This document shows positions 21,927 to 34,459 of a DNA stretch of 64,000 nt, piece by piece (positions within the stretch are counted from its first letter, which is position 1; each line of letters opens with the position of its first letter). Made by a program: the position numbers and the translations under genes. The stretch spans positions 1,800,001 through 1,864,000 of the forward strand of contig CM049310.1 of NCBI GenBank assembly GCA_026874595.1, written 5' to 3'. Origin of the DNA: Sipunculus nudus. Lineage: Eukaryota > Annelida > Sipuncula > Golfingiida > Sipunculidae. The notes below the pieces were generated by a model that was not told where the DNA came from, searched no databases, and saw nothing but the letters and a program-made list of their open reading frames with translations.

Positions 21927-24501
21927 AGCTCAGCTGACTATAAGTCATCTGAGCTATAGTCGTGGTCCATTGTCCGTCGTCCGTCCGTCTGTCTGTCCGT
22001 CCGTCCGGACACGTTTTTACACCATTCGACCTACAAATCTGAAATTCGGCATACAGTTAGATGTCCCCAAAATCTCCTACCATGCCAAAAATTGGGTCAA
22101 TATGACTTCGTTCCTTCGAGATATTAAGGAAAAACCTCAATTTTTTATTAGAAATCTATTTTCACACTTCAGGACTGCCTAATATCAAAACCACTCATCT
22201 GGTTTTCTTCATTTTTACCATAAATATTCCTCTATATGGTTCCTATGTACATGCCAGAAATTAAGTCAGTATTATTTAATTGAAAAAAAGTTATGGGCCC
22301 AAATATAATGGACTTTGTAAAAAAATGAGGAAAGATATTTTACCACTTAAGACCAAAAGTGTTAAAGGTAGGAATTTTTTTTCAGTAATACTACTTTAAA
22401 TAATCAAAATTGAATTGTATACCAAAAATTAGATCAAAATCTGTTAAAATTGTTTAAATATTGGCAAAAATATAAAATTGGTATCTTAAATTTTGCCAAA
22501 GTTTGACCATGGCACGTTTTTTTCCTGTAACTGCTGTGGATTTAATTTTCAAAGCATGTTTTTGTTACCATTTCAACTGTTAAAACAAAAAATTTGAAAC
22601 CAGTTGATCAAAAACTGTAGATTTTATTCAAGTTTTAAAGCACCATGTCATATATTGTTTACACCAAGCTCGTGTTATGCAGTTTACTTGAGCTCAGCTC
22701 CCCAGCTTCAGCTCTAAGTTCCTTAAATTTTGCATACAGTTAGATGTCCCCCAAATCCTCTACCATACTAAAAGTTTGGTCACTAGGACTGCATTCCTTC
22801 GAGATATTAAGAAAAAACTTCATTTTTCCATTAAAACCCCATTGTTACACTTTAAGATTGCCTAATATCAAAACCACTGATCTGACTTTGATAATATATA
22901 ATATACATATTTTTCTATACATTCGCTATGCATATGCCAGAAATGATGTCAGTATCGTGTAATTGTTTTAAGTTCTAGGCCCAACCATAATGCCCTTTGT
23001 AAAAAATCAAGAAATATATTTACTCTCTTAACATGAAAATTGCTGAAGGTAGACATTTTTTGCCAGGGATATAACATTATTTAATCAAGATTCAATTGTA
23101 TTCCCAAAATTAGTTCTGAATTTTTCAAATTTTATAAGTTATTAGCATAAATATAAAATCAGTACCTTAAATTTTGCCCAACTTTGGCCATGGCATGTTT
23201 TTTCCCTGTAAGCACTGTTGATTTAATTTTCATATCTTGCACTGGTAAGGATTTAAGCTTCTAAATTCTGAAGTTATAAAAGGAATTGGTCAAAAACTAG
23301 CTTTTATGAAAGTTTTTATGAGACCATATCACACCTTGGCTGTACTGAAGCCCCTCTTTTATGTCCCCACATTGACCTTTCAGGCCAATTATGCATGCTT
23401 GAAGCGAGGCACTCTGCAGCCAGCCAGCTCTTGGGTGGCTTCAACTGGATCTAACTGTCCAACCCCCTCCACTAGTATTTGTTTAGGCCATAAACATAAC
23501 AATAAACTTTTTTTTAATATTTGGTTTATGATAAAAACTTAAAAAAATAAATGGAAAAGGAATTTATTGTTACAGGGGATTACCTTGCAATTACTGATCA
23601 TTTATGGATCTTCCATGGGTGGCCACAATTGTATTTCAAATAACACCATGCAGTCACCATTGGGTATTTTTCATTTCAACCATAAAAATGAAAAAATAAA
23701 TAATTAAAATAAATTGTTGTTTACTATTAGGGATTATATGAAGCAAGATAATGATAGACAAGGATGCAGTTGATTATATTAAATTAATCTAAATTTCCAG
23801 GTCTTTTCCAGGTCTTTAACTTGTTGGTTTATATTTATTACAAAATTAAAATAATAAATAAATATGTCAAAAATTTAAAATATTACTCAGACAAGTGTTC
23901 ATTAAAGATTTTAATTTGTTTGACTTATAACTCATGGTTGTATCAGTTGTTACATGAGACTGGCTAAATAATCAAAATTTATATTGCTGGTCCTTTATTT
24001 CAGTTCATAAAATTAAACATTCCCAACTCCAGTTTGCTCCTGGTATGATATATTGGGTGTTTTGATCCTTGGATTAATTTTAACACATGTATTAGTTTTA
24101 TAGCTGAGAATACTTTTCTTTTTTTCCTGATACCATTTAAAAAAATATAAATATTCAAATTTTTCCTGTTAGTGCTGTTGATATAATTTTCACAGCATGT
24201 ACACATTAACATTTCATCTGTTAAAATCTGAAATTTGAAACCAATTGATCAAAAACTAGATTTTATTCAAGTTTCCAGGTACCATGTCTTCATTGTTTGC
24301 ATCAGATCAGTATAAATGCAGTGTACTGGGCAGTTACATAACACCTTCAGGTCTGACCTACTGCCACTGAGTGTCTGGGTCAGGTTGGATCAGGCAGTAA
24401 TTACCAGAGAGCCTCTCTTTCTCTCTCTCTCTCTGGCAGTCTAGGTCTCTCTTTCTCTCTCTTTCTCTTCTCTGCTTTTTCTCTTTCTTTCTCCATCTTT
24501 C

Positions 24502-24548
<47 letters not shown>

Positions 24549-25919
24549 AATTGCCTCCCTTGCTCCCTCCATCCCATTCTGTTGACAGGTACTATAAACT
24601 AGATACATTAGCTATAAATGTTGATGCAGTTTAGAAATGTGAATCAACTGAAATATTCACAATCACATGTATGTTATACTGTAAATTTATAGTAACATTC
24701 GGAAACTTGGATTAAAATTATGTAATGAAAAAAAGGAATAAATGCAAATATTGTTAATTTTTTCTTGGCTCAGTAGAATGGGGAAAAAAATTATTTGCTT
24801 TGTTTCTCCATCTTTCTTTCTGTTTTAAATATTTAATGTTCATGAATAAACTTTTTTTTTTTTTTATAAGCACTGTTGAATTAAATTTCATATCCTGTAT
24901 GTATATGCAAGGGTGTTGTAACTCTCACCATCCCCTTCTTCATCCCACTGAGGCTTTGCTCCTTGGCACTGTGAACTATAGTTCTATGGCTATAGCATAA
25001 AATTTAATAATTAAAGAAAATATCTACAGAGAGACAGAAGTATTGTAACTCTGATTATAACACAACACCCCTCCCCCCCCCTATCAAGTCATTGCACCTG
25101 TGGAATGAGGACGTTATGGCAACTGTATACATATCATAAAATTGATGAAAAAGGTTTACCAAAAAAATTGGATCTCATCAGACAAATGTGTAAACTGTTG
25201 AACTGTCAACAGCTTATGAAAAAGGTTACCAATGGAAAGGCATGGTCAGGTCTCAAATATTATTTGCAACATTTTCTTCAATCATATAAACCAACCATGG
25301 CCCAGATTACCTCTTCCTCTCAAACATTATCTACATTTCATCATATTTTTAAGATTTTAACCTTCCAGGTGGTTCAGTACTGTTGACCATTTGTCCATAG
25401 GTACCTATGTACATGGCAGAAATTATGTCAATATTGTGTAATATGTAGACGTGAGGGGCATCAAAATAATGCACCTTGTCAAGACCGATCTTGTCAAGAT
25501 ATTATGTCATACAGTCACAAATTCATAAATCCCCTCATCAGTATAGTTAATCATAACCTTTTATCTGTCAAATTGAACACTTGCAGTTTTCCATACACTA
25601 TAGATCCTTCAACAAATAGCCTTATCATCATTATACCACTGCTTAGCATACTGTCATTGCATTCATATTTGCTCAAATAAATTGCTTTTTTCGACCCATC
25701 CCAAATAAATAAAAAATAAACCACTATATTTTACTCCATATTAATCCATCAGTCAGGTTATTTCATATATCATTTACTCACATATTACATTATATTCCTT
25801 TATAAAACCCAACATGACCATGATATTCTAAGCTTTATCTACTCAATATAGTATCACAATGGTGATATATTTATAGTCCAATCAGGATCAGCTGAGCGCC
25901 ATGACCCATGGGTCCCTTG
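21927..25919 (+). mobile_element. Helentron-like family A element inside an intron
   Basis: The 5' motif AGCTCAGCTGACTATAAG follows a T-run. The 3' end has CAGCTGAGCGCC, GACCCATGGGTC and CTTG at 25916-25919. The interior repeats a phrase like CCTGTAAGCACTGTTGATTT at about 22528, 23206, 24168 and 24868, so it is built of imperfect units. A (CT)n tract lies at 24411-24545. It is in the same orientation as the host gene. Confidence 0.65.
24411..24545. repeat. (CT)n microsatellite
   Basis: An imperfect CT/CTTT tract of about 135 bp sits within the family A element. Confidence 0.9.
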
Positions 25920-26471
25920 TTTTCAGCAGACAGGCCCATGTGCACCACTTGATGTTTAAGTGCATCAGAAACAGTCAAAGCAGGCAGTGGGAAAATCAGT
26001 AGCTTCTATAGAAGAGCAAGATTTCTGCTGCCTCGGGAGCGTAGTTGTCGGGATGATAGTAGTGGGTTGAGGGAGTGATAATAAGGGTAGATATGGAACT
26101 TCTGAGATACAAGCCTCGTTGTGAACCAGATCTTGTGTGAACCAGGATTGGAACTTGTAAACATTCAAAAGACCTGAGCAGGCAAATAGATATTCAGAAT
26201 CAGCTCAGCACTCACGTCAAGCATGTATGGGGGCAAAAAATGAATACTAAATAAAGAAACAGATTTTTTCTCCGACAGGATGGCCCAAAACCACAAGTGC
26301 ATATTGTCTTTTTGGTGTGTCATGTGAACAAGCAAGGGCATGTGTGTGCGATTGAAGTGTGCCTGAATTACTTTATTTAGGGTCCAGTGAATATTTTTAA
26401 AAATTTCAACAAATGAAGCTGAAAATGCATATACATGTACCATCTGATATTTTGAATGGGATTAATTTTAG
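25920..26471 (+). other. Intron sequence before the CUB exon
   Basis: No exon is seen. The end of this stretch is a decoy acceptor, TTAATTTTAG, described separately. Confidence 0.6.
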
Positions 26472-26534
26472 AATGCACAGCAGAGGGTAGCACAGATCAG
26501 TTATTTTATCAGTATCATATTTTGTTATTTTCAG
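26472..26534 (+). repeat. Duplicated start of the CUB exon with its own acceptor, in frame
   Basis: AATGCACAGCAGAGGGTAGC follows TTTTAG and resembles the true exon start AATGCAAAACAGAGGTCACC, which follows TTTTCAG at 26535. The two junctions are 63 bp apart, a multiple of three. The intervening sequence has no stop in the gene's frame. Use of the upstream site would add 21 residues, including ECTAEGSTDQ. Sequence alone does not show whether it is used. Confidence 0.6.
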
Positions 26535-26894
26535 AATGCAAAACAGAGGTCACCACCGATCATGGCCAGATCACTTCGCCTCTTTTCCCCAACCGGTACC
26601 CGTCTAACTCTTACTGTGACTGGCACTTCACGCCAAAGAAGATGCTTCACCTGTCATTTCAAAACTTTAAACTAAACCCTGAGCACAGTGTCCATGTCAA
26701 CTCAGTGTCCAACCAGACCAGTCACCATGGCAACAGTACAGTCTCCAACATGACCTACACTGACCTTGGGAAATACAGTGGAGATGCGATCCCTGATGAC
26801 ATCATTACTGGGGACCAGGAATTGTGGGTAGAATTTCATACTCCGAAGAACCCACAGGTGGAACAAGGTTTTAGTGCATCATACGAACTGATTG
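26535..26894 (+). CDS. CUB/LDLa gene, exon 4 (complete CUB domain)
   Basis: It is a 360-bp exon in phase 1-1, the usual class for a shuffled module. Acceptor is GTTATTTTCAG and donor GTAAGA. It encodes the CUB signature: cysteine at the start, GQITSPLFPNRYPSNSYCDW, then LHLSFQNFKL and a terminal GFSASYELIG. Only the first cysteine pair is present, and the second pair of canonical CUB domains is missing. Several N-glycosylation motifs (NQT, NST, NMT) lie in the middle. Confidence 0.92.
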
Positions 26895-27109
26895 GTAAGA
26901 AATTGAGTGAATTTTTCTTCATATTAAAGGGTCCTAGCCAATTTTATTTGGTGGAACAGTGTGTCTAAAAATAAATGATTAATTGTGTTAGGATTGCACA
27001 TTTTAAATACAAGGTGGTGCTGTACCTTTGACATGTGTCCATTATAACTTTTAAAATCATGTTGCAATTATCTTAGAGCAAAGTTATGATCTCCCATATA
27101 TGAATAATG
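26895..27109 (+). other. Intron, single-copy start
   Basis: This is a short AT-rich stretch before the 72-bp array. Nothing else is recognised. Confidence 0.6.
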
Positions 27110-27702
27110 TAAAATGAATATAGAAACAAACAGGCAAAGTTAATATATCTTTTTTGGCTATTTTATATATGACTAATGTTGTATAATGAATATAGAAACA
27201 AGCAGGCAAAGTTAATGTATCTTTTTTGGTTATTTTATCTATGACTAATGTTGTATAGTGAATATAGAAACAAGCAGGCAAAGTTAATGTATCTTTTTTG
27301 GTTATTTTATCTATGACTAATGTTGTATAATGAATATAATAACAAGCAGTCAAAGTAAATGTATCTTTTTTGGTTATTTTATCTATGACTAATGTTGTAT
27401 AGTGAATATAGAAACAAGCAGGCAAAGTTAATGTATCTTTTTTGGTTATTTTATCTATGACTAATGTTGTATAATGAATAAAGAAACAAGCAGACAAAGT
27501 TAATGTATCTTTTTTGGTTATTTCATCTATGACTAATGCTGTATAAAGAATATAGAAACAAGCAGGCAAAGTTAATGTATCTTTTTTGGCTATTTTATCT
27601 ATGACTAATGTTGTATAATGAATATAGAAACAAGCAGGCAAAGTTAATGTATCTTTTTTGGCTATTTCATCTATGACTAATGCTGTATAATGAATATAGA
27701 AA
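27110..27702 (-). repeat. 72-bp minisatellite, left part, about eight units
   Basis: The unit reads on the + strand AACAAGCAGGCAAAGTTAAT, GTATCTTTTTTGGCTATTTT, ATCTATGACTAATGTTGTAT, AATGAATATAGA. Being a multiple of three, it leaves the - strand open for 228 codons. The array stops at a family D element and continues on its far side, so the two parts were once continuous. Confidence 0.9.
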
Positions 27703-30201
27703 CAAGATGACCAGAGGTCACGCGCTTGCCGGAAATGGAAATGATAGAGACAGATAGACAGAGAGTGCATGAAGAAACAGTCATATGAATGAGCAACATT
27801 GTGGGGGCAGCAGAAACGGATAATATGTTTATTTATGCATGCTGACCTTTAACAGCTGCATATCTTTCTAGTGTAAAAGGGACCAAGTTCAAAATTTTTT
27901 CATGAAATCCCGTTAATCTCGTTTGACAAGAAGCAGTGAGACGTTTTCAGGTTTGTCATGTCAAGCTGGCCAAATGATATGAAATGCCGAAAACTAGACC
28001 TGTCTAGCTATAAAAGCCGCTGAGTTATAAGCATTTGCATGAAATCTCGTGTTTTCTCGTTTGACGGGAAATGGTGCGAGCTTTGGCGAGATTTCCAGTT
28101 TTGTCATGTCCGGTTTGTCAAATATTACAAAATGCCGGAAACTAGACCTGTCTAGCTGCAAAAGTCGCCGTGTTATCAGCATTTACGTGAAATCATGTTT
28201 TTTTCTTGCTTGACGAGATATAGTATGTGATTTGGCAAGACGAGCAGTTTTATTATGTCAAGACGGCCAAACGTTACGAAATGGCGAAAACTAGATCCGT
28301 CTAGCTGTAAAAGTCGCCGAGTTATAAGCATTTCCGTGTACTCTCGTGTTTTCTCGTTTGACAAGATATGGTGCAGGATTTGGCCAGTCTTGTAGATTTG
28401 TCATATCAAACTCTCTAAATGTTATGAAATGGCGAAAACTACATCTGTCTAGCTGTAAAAGTCGCCGAGTTATTAGCATTTCTGTGAAATCTCCTTTTTT
28501 TATCGTTTGACGAGATATGGTGCGAGATTTGGCCAGTCTTGCAGGTTTGTCATGTCAAGCCGTCCAAATGTTAATGAATGCCAAAAACTAGACCTGTCTA
28601 GCCGTGAAAGTCGCCGACTTATATGCATTTCTGTGAAATCTCGTTTTTCCACATTTGACCAGATGTAGTGCGAGATTTCGCCAAGTATCGCAGTTTTACT
28701 ATGTCAAGTTGGCCAAATGTTACCAAATGCCAAAAACTAGACCTGAGTAGCTGTAAAAGTCGCCTAGTTATAAGCATTTCCATGATATCTCGTTTTTTTC
28801 TCGCTTGACGAGATATGGTGCGAGATTTGGCCTGATTTCTTTTCTGGCGTGTCAAGCTGGTCATATGTTATGCAATGCCGAAAACTAGACCTGTGTAGCT
28901 GTAAAAGTCGCAGAGTTATAAGCATTTCCGTGAAATCTCGTTTTTTCTCGTTTGACGATAAACCGAGCGAAATTTGACGAGACTTGCAATTGAATGACTT
29001 AGAACCAAGGGGAAGCAGCCTTATGCAAAAAACTAGACCCTTGAAACATAAATATTAACCGAGATAGAAGCCAAAAACTGCATATTTTCAGATCGTCAAG
29101 TTTAACCCACAAATTTGGTAACCATGGTAACGGCAGCACAAAGCTACATGTGCGGAGGAATAAGCCAATGTTCCTAGTTTAAGATAAAACGATAAAAATT
29201 GTGCCATGTTTAAAATTATTTTAAATATTGCAGAAAAATGATATGTTACACTGTTTCAGGTACCACGCCCCCTGGTGGCTATTTCCAAAAAAAATGAAAA
29301 ACTGATTTCGAGATATTTATAAATAACACAAAATATATCAATTTCAAAGCCATTTTTAAAAAAATGCAACCTGTAGGTCATATTTAATGAAATCTCGAAG
29401 ACTCTCGTTTGACGAGAAACGGTGCGAGATTTTGCAAGATTTTTGATTGGATCACCGAGAACTCACCAAGGGCTACAAGATGCAAAAAAATTGACTCCTC
29501 CAGCATAAAAACTGACAGAGTTAGAAGCTGAAAACTGCATATTTTCAAAATACAAAAGTTTTACCCCAAAAATAGAGAAATCTGGCAATAGCGCACTTTG
29601 GCACCTATGCGCAAAAATAAGCCCATGGACCCCAGTTGAAGGTGCTGTGATGGAAATGGCCCAATGTTTATTAGTTCTGGAGGTATAGCACCAAAACAAA
29701 TTTTCATGTTTTTTCATCTGCAACGCCCCCTGGCGGCCATTTCCAAAATCTGAAAAAACAATTTCGAGATATTTTTGTGTTACATAAAATATCTCAGAAT
29801 CAGTACGATTGCTGCAAATTTGAAAAATATCACAGATTCCATGATTTCTCCCCAAAATTGCGTAACCATGGTAACAGCAAATTTAAGTAAGCTACATGTC
29901 AAAAGAAAGGCCAGGTGATGACGAAAAAAATGAGCTATTGCAGAAGTGGATAAGCCTATTTATGGCGAAGTTATAGTGCAAAAACCGTTAACCATACCTG
30001 TCGTGACCTTGACCTTGACCTTTGACCTACTTTAACCAAAAACAATAGGGCACCTAGAAATTATGTTTCTCATCATCCCTAATAGTTTCAAGGTGATTGT
30101 GGCAAAATTGTGGCCAGGAGAGTGCAGACAAACAAACAAACAGACAAACAGACATACGCAACTGAGCAATATGCTTGCCGAAATCTTTGATTCCGGCAAG
30201 C
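27703..30201 (-). mobile_element. Helentron-like family D element inserted in the minisatellite
   Basis: On the - strand the element starts GCTTGCCGGAATCAAAG at 30201. It ends with the inverted motif CCGGCAAGCGCG, palindrome GACCTCTGGTC and CTTG at 27703. The flanking minisatellite gives the empty site: CCTGCTTG-TTTC with an extra TT when filled, consistent with insertion between T and T. A second copy in the other orientation lies at 54536-56040. The interior holds 148-149 bp tandem units and no protein domain. Confidence 0.75.
27870..28990 (-). repeat. 148-149 bp tandem units inside the family D element, seven to eight copies
   Basis: The landmark GCATTTCCGTGAAATCTCG and variants recur at 28031, 28179, 28328, 28476, 28625, 28774 and 28922. 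Each unit also contains GAAAACTAGACCTGTCTAGC and GTCATGTCAAGC. Central tandem repeats are a usual trait of Helentron-associated elements. Confidence 0.85.
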
Positions 30202-31090
30202 AACAAGCAGGCAAAGTTAATGTATCTTTTTTGGCTATTTCATCTATGACTAATGCTGTATAATGAATATAGAAACAAGCAGGCAAAGTTAATGTATCTT
30301 TTTTGGCTATTTTATCTATGACTAATGTTGTATAATGAATAAAGAAACAAGCAGGCAAAGTTAATGTATCTTTTTTGGCTATTTTATCTATGACTAATGT
30401 TGTATAATGAATAAAGAAACAAGCAGACAAAGTTAATGTATCTTTTTTGGTTATTTCATCTATGACTAATGCTGTATAATGAATATAGAAACAAGCAGGC
30501 AAAGTTAATGTATCTTTTTTGGCTATTTTATCTATGACTAATGTTGTATAATGAATATAGAAACAAGCAGGCAAAGTTAATGTATCTTTTTTGGCTATTT
30601 CATCTATGACTAATGCTGTATAATGAATATAGAAACAAGCAGGCAAAGTTAATGTATCTTTTTTGGCTATTTCATCTATGACTAATGCTGTATAATGAAT
30701 ATAGAAACAAGCAGGCAAAGTTAATGTATCTTTTTTGGCTATTTTATCTATGACTAATGTTGTATAATGAATATAGAAACAAGTAGGCAAAGTTAATGTA
30801 TCTTTGTTGGCTATTTTATCTATGACAAATGCTGTATAATGAATATAGAAACAAGCAGGCGAAGTTAATGTATCTTTTTTGGCTATTTTATCTATGACTA
30901 ATGTTGTATAATGAAAATAGAAACAAGCAGGCATAGTTAATGTATCTTTGTTGGCTATTTTATCTATGACTGATGTTGTATAATGAATATAGAAACAAGC
31001 AGGCAAAGTTAATGTATCTTTTTTGGCTATTTCATCTTTGACTAATGCTGAATAATGAATATAGAAACAAGCAGGCAAAGTTAATGTATC
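30202..31090 (-). repeat. 72-bp minisatellite, right part, about twelve units
   Basis: It has the same unit as at 27110-27702. The - strand is open for 348 codons, with the period FYIHYTTLVIDKIAKKDTLT. Copies differ by a few bases in phase with the period, with no bias toward synonymous change that I can see by eye. I therefore read it as non-coding. Confidence 0.9.
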
Positions 31091-31433
31091 TTTTTTTTAT
31101 CTATGACTACACTCATCTTGAATTATGCAATTAAACAAGTATGGCTTCATCCATAGGATGCCATTTTTTGTCATTTCAGTGAAATGTGAGGAGGTTCATA
31201 AAGTAAATATTTTAATTAAAATTGAAATCATCATAAATCATTACCGTACCTTATATGATGTCATCTGAATTTTAATTGTTAACAAATAAAATTTGAATAA
31301 AAATGCAGAAACATGTATGGAAACAGTATTTGAATGTAACATAGTTGTAATATAACATTATACAATTCATAATATCCTCTGTTTTGAAGCTGATTCCATG
31401 GAGGCTGTGTTATATACTTTACCATACTTATAG
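31091..31433 (+). other. Intron, single-copy end
   Basis: About 340 bp of AT-rich sequence lead to the acceptor ATACTTATAG. No other feature is seen. Confidence 0.6.
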
Positions 31434-31611
31434 ATTGTGGAGGAAACGTGACTGAAACTGGAGCCAAGATCGAGACACCTGGCTACCCAGCTAATGTCAG
31501 TTCATCAACAACCTGTGTGTGGGTGATCACACTGCCCCCTGGTAGCAATGGCACAGTCAACATCGTATCATTCCAGCTTGCCTTGTCGTACATTCCAGAC
31601 AACACCACAGA
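31434..31611 (+). CDS. CUB/LDLa gene, exon 5 (first half of the last CUB domain)
   Basis: It has 178 bp, entering in phase 1 after ACTTATAG and leaving two bases before GTAAGT. It encodes DCGGNVTETGAKIETPGYPA, the canonical CUB opening, then TTCVWVITLPPGSNGTVNIV. Two cysteines (C1 and C2) are present. Motifs NVT, NVS, NGT and NTT suggest glycosylation. Confidence 0.92.
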
Positions 31612-32723
31612 GTAAGTATGCCTAGGCTGGCCCTCAGGGTAAAGTTCAAGATTATTAGGATTACTAATATAATCAGAGCAATATGATGATGATAAAGGTA
31701 ATCCCACTATAATTCTTCTCTGTTGGTAAGGGTTCAGTCACTGCCAAAATCTTTCCATAGATACAATTCTGCCTTTGGAGTGTCCCTCGATAACTTTTTT
31801 TCTCTATTCCTGTGCTGTTATCAAACCCTGCCTCATTTGTTCTTGGCATCATTTCAAAATTGTTCATGTTCTGGCATCTTTTGTATAAAAAAAATTGCAA
31901 TTCACAATGTAGAGTGCATAAACTAAAACAACTTTAAATCAGTTCTGCTGGTGTTAATAATATCTTTAATCATACAAACTACACCTATGTTTTCAATGCA
32001 TTGAGTAAAACACTGAATGATTATTCAGTTTGTAATAAAATAAGATTATTGCAGAAATTGATGAATTCCCAATTTAATAATATTGAATTGCGATTGGTGT
32101 TGAAAATAGAATTACTAGGTGTAAGCATCCTAGTGAAGATGTTCCTGGTGCATTTACAAACTTCTGGTCGAATTTCTGATGTGTGACATTTATTTGTGAC
32201 TTTGAATGTTTAAGAGTTAATCAGCTTTATCTATGTGCAGCTACCTAGGCACAGCCATCAAGTAATGTTAACTGATGCATGATTTTGATGTCCACCAGTT
32301 AACAGTAACATTAGGACTGAGCAGCATAAGAACAATAAACATCGATTATCACCATTATCAATAAAATATTTTTATTTTTGCGACAGATTGTGCTTAAATA
32401 GTCAGATGCTTGCACCAGTGCAGCCGGGTTTAAGTAGTCATAGAAGACTTGCATCATTCCCCTAACAAAGCCAATGTGAATGCTACATTTTTTAAATGCT
32501 TTCAGTTACCTTGAGGTTTATTAATAAACACACAAGATTAATATAAAAACTTGTTCAGGATGCCACATCTGGTACACTAATTTAACCTCCTGACAGAATG
32601 TTTCTTCTGTAAGATTCTTCTCTCCCCTCATATTCTCTGCTTCGTAGCCTGACAGATTCATGTAATATAAAATTATCGTTGATGTTTATAATTTAAATTA
32701 TATAATATTATTTGTGATTGCAG
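31612..32723 (+). other. Intron between exons 5 and 6
   Basis: It is GT-AG, about 1.1 kb and AT-rich. No repeat or exon is recognised. Confidence 0.7.
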
Positions 32724-32923
32724 CCAGACAGTAGAAGTCAGAGATGGTGCAAGTTCCGTCTCTAAGCTCAGATCAGTGATATTAACAAAGAGTGGGACGT
32801 CCTTCAAATCATCTCAAATGCTGAGCCGTCAGAACAAATTGTGGGTCAAATATTCCTTCAAAGCCGGGACGGGCAATGCTTCCATGCCAGGGCCAGCGCT
32901 GTCGCTGGATTTTGGTGTTCATT
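32724..32923 (+). CDS. CUB/LDLa gene, exon 6 (second half of the last CUB domain)
   Basis: It has 200 bp, with acceptor GTGATTGCAG and donor GTAAGG. It completes an aspartate codon and gives QTVEVRDGASSVSKLRSVIL, the CUB D.v.v.DG strand, and later NKLWVKYSFKAGTGNASM. The second cysteine pair of a standard CUB is absent here too. It ends in phase 1. Confidence 0.9.
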
Positions 32924-33938
32924 GTAAGGAGAATTATTGTATTCCCTAATCTGAGCATCAAGGAAAATATTGTATGTTCCACCAAGTGAGGCCTGTGGAA
33001 AAAAAAAAAATTAAAATAAGTAAATATCAGTGTCTGAGAAAACATTCAGTTGATGAAGAGCAAGGTCACTGGTCACATGCACAAGGAATTTCATGCAAAT
33101 ACTGCTGATTAGTTGTTAAGTATCATAAATATTTTAAAACATGTTACTCTCAAAGTTAGATTGGCAACCCCTGGGAGAAGCCATGTCAGTTGCTTGTAAG
33201 ACCCAGAAAAATCCAGAAAGCTTTAAGTGCTACATTTAAATGTTGGATCAAAAAATGTTTTAACCTCAAATTAGGCCTGAAACCATTTATTCACTTAGTG
33301 TGTTGTAATAATTAAACTGATAGATTAATCATCAATTTCAGTGTGTACCCACCCACTGGTGGAATCAACTGTATTGTCTTGTGTGTCTGAACCAGTGCAA
33401 CAAAACATCAGATTTGTCAGGAATGGCATTATGGATTGTTTTGAATTTTTGTGTGCCCAATGATATGGGTCAGCAATATCCATTCCTCAACACTTTTGGT
33501 GCAATCTACATTTACTTTCTTTTATTCCATGTGTTTTTACATTCTTGAAAACAAAGCTCTCAGAGTAAATAAAAATAATAAAATGATAATTTTGAAATTA
33601 AACCTGTGGGTCAGAAGGAGGGACCTGTTTAAAATTGGTTTTCTCAAGCTCTAGGGATACTAAGATAACAGTAAAGCCAGCCTTTTCTTGTTTATGTGTG
33701 GAAGTCATGTAAAAAGAAGTATGTGTACATGTAATTCTAATTCCCAAATCTTAAACATGTAAGCGCAGTATTAGTAATGTGTTTTCTGTGAAACAATCAT
33801 TGTTCAACAGACATAATAGGTTCCAATGATATGGTCTGCATGATATTAATAGTAGTCATGAGAGCAATTTCATCTACATGTAAGTGGGCAGTGCCCTCTA
33901 CAGGGTTTGCTCCTAACTTCTGCCAATCTCTCTTTCAG
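32924..33938 (+). other. Intron between exons 6 and 7
   Basis: It is about 1 kb with GT-AG ends, an A-run near 33001 and no other feature recognised. Confidence 0.7.
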
Positions 33939-34067
33939 CATGCCCACCAGCACAGCAGTGTAAGAACGGCATCTGTATGCACAGTGACTGGAAATGTAAC
34001 GGCATTGATGACTGTGGGGATGGCTCTGATGAGCTCAACTGTTACAACTGTCAGCAGAAGGCAAAAA
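33939..34067 (+). CDS. CUB/LDLa gene, exon 7 (LDL-receptor class A module)
   Basis: This 129-bp phase 1-1 exon is typical of a mobile LDLa module. Acceptor is TCTCTCTTTCAG and donor GTATGT. It encodes [20 protein letters not shown] and then DGSDELNC, which contains the calcium-binding acidic cluster DCGDGSDE. All six module cysteines are present, followed by an extra one in YNCQQ. Confidence 0.95.
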
Positions 34068-34459
34068 GTATGTTGTCTCCTTGGAATACACTAAGAGTCT
34101 GACTGCAGTAAAATGTTATTTATTTTAAAATCTCCACACAGCAAACATGCAAAAGGTACCTAATATTTTTCAGAATGTTTTGTTGAATGCTGTCAATCGC
34201 ATGTTTTTGATTACAAATAAATAAAACTTATTAGATAAAATTCTTGTAAAGGGGAGCATTTGTTTTAAATCCAGTTGGTACAGAAATTGTCAATTTTAAC
34301 ACCACCAGATGTCTCTAGATATCAGTGCTTACAACTGGATGTTCACCATTGAAGGCCCAGACTTTGCCAGGTCAGAATAAGTATATGATCTTAATAGTAC
34401 TACAACAGGTGTCCTTTAAATTTTGGTTAAAAAATGCCTTATCTTATGTTTTCTTTCAG
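34068..34459 (+). other. Intron between exons 7 and 8
   Basis: It is about 390 bp with GT-AG ends. Nothing further is recognised. Confidence 0.7.

Noticed and set aside
27084-31078. Open frames of 228 and 348 codons on the - strand
   Set aside because: They follow the 72-bp minisatellite exactly, have no domain, and the array is interrupted by a transposon. They are treated as a by-product of the period.
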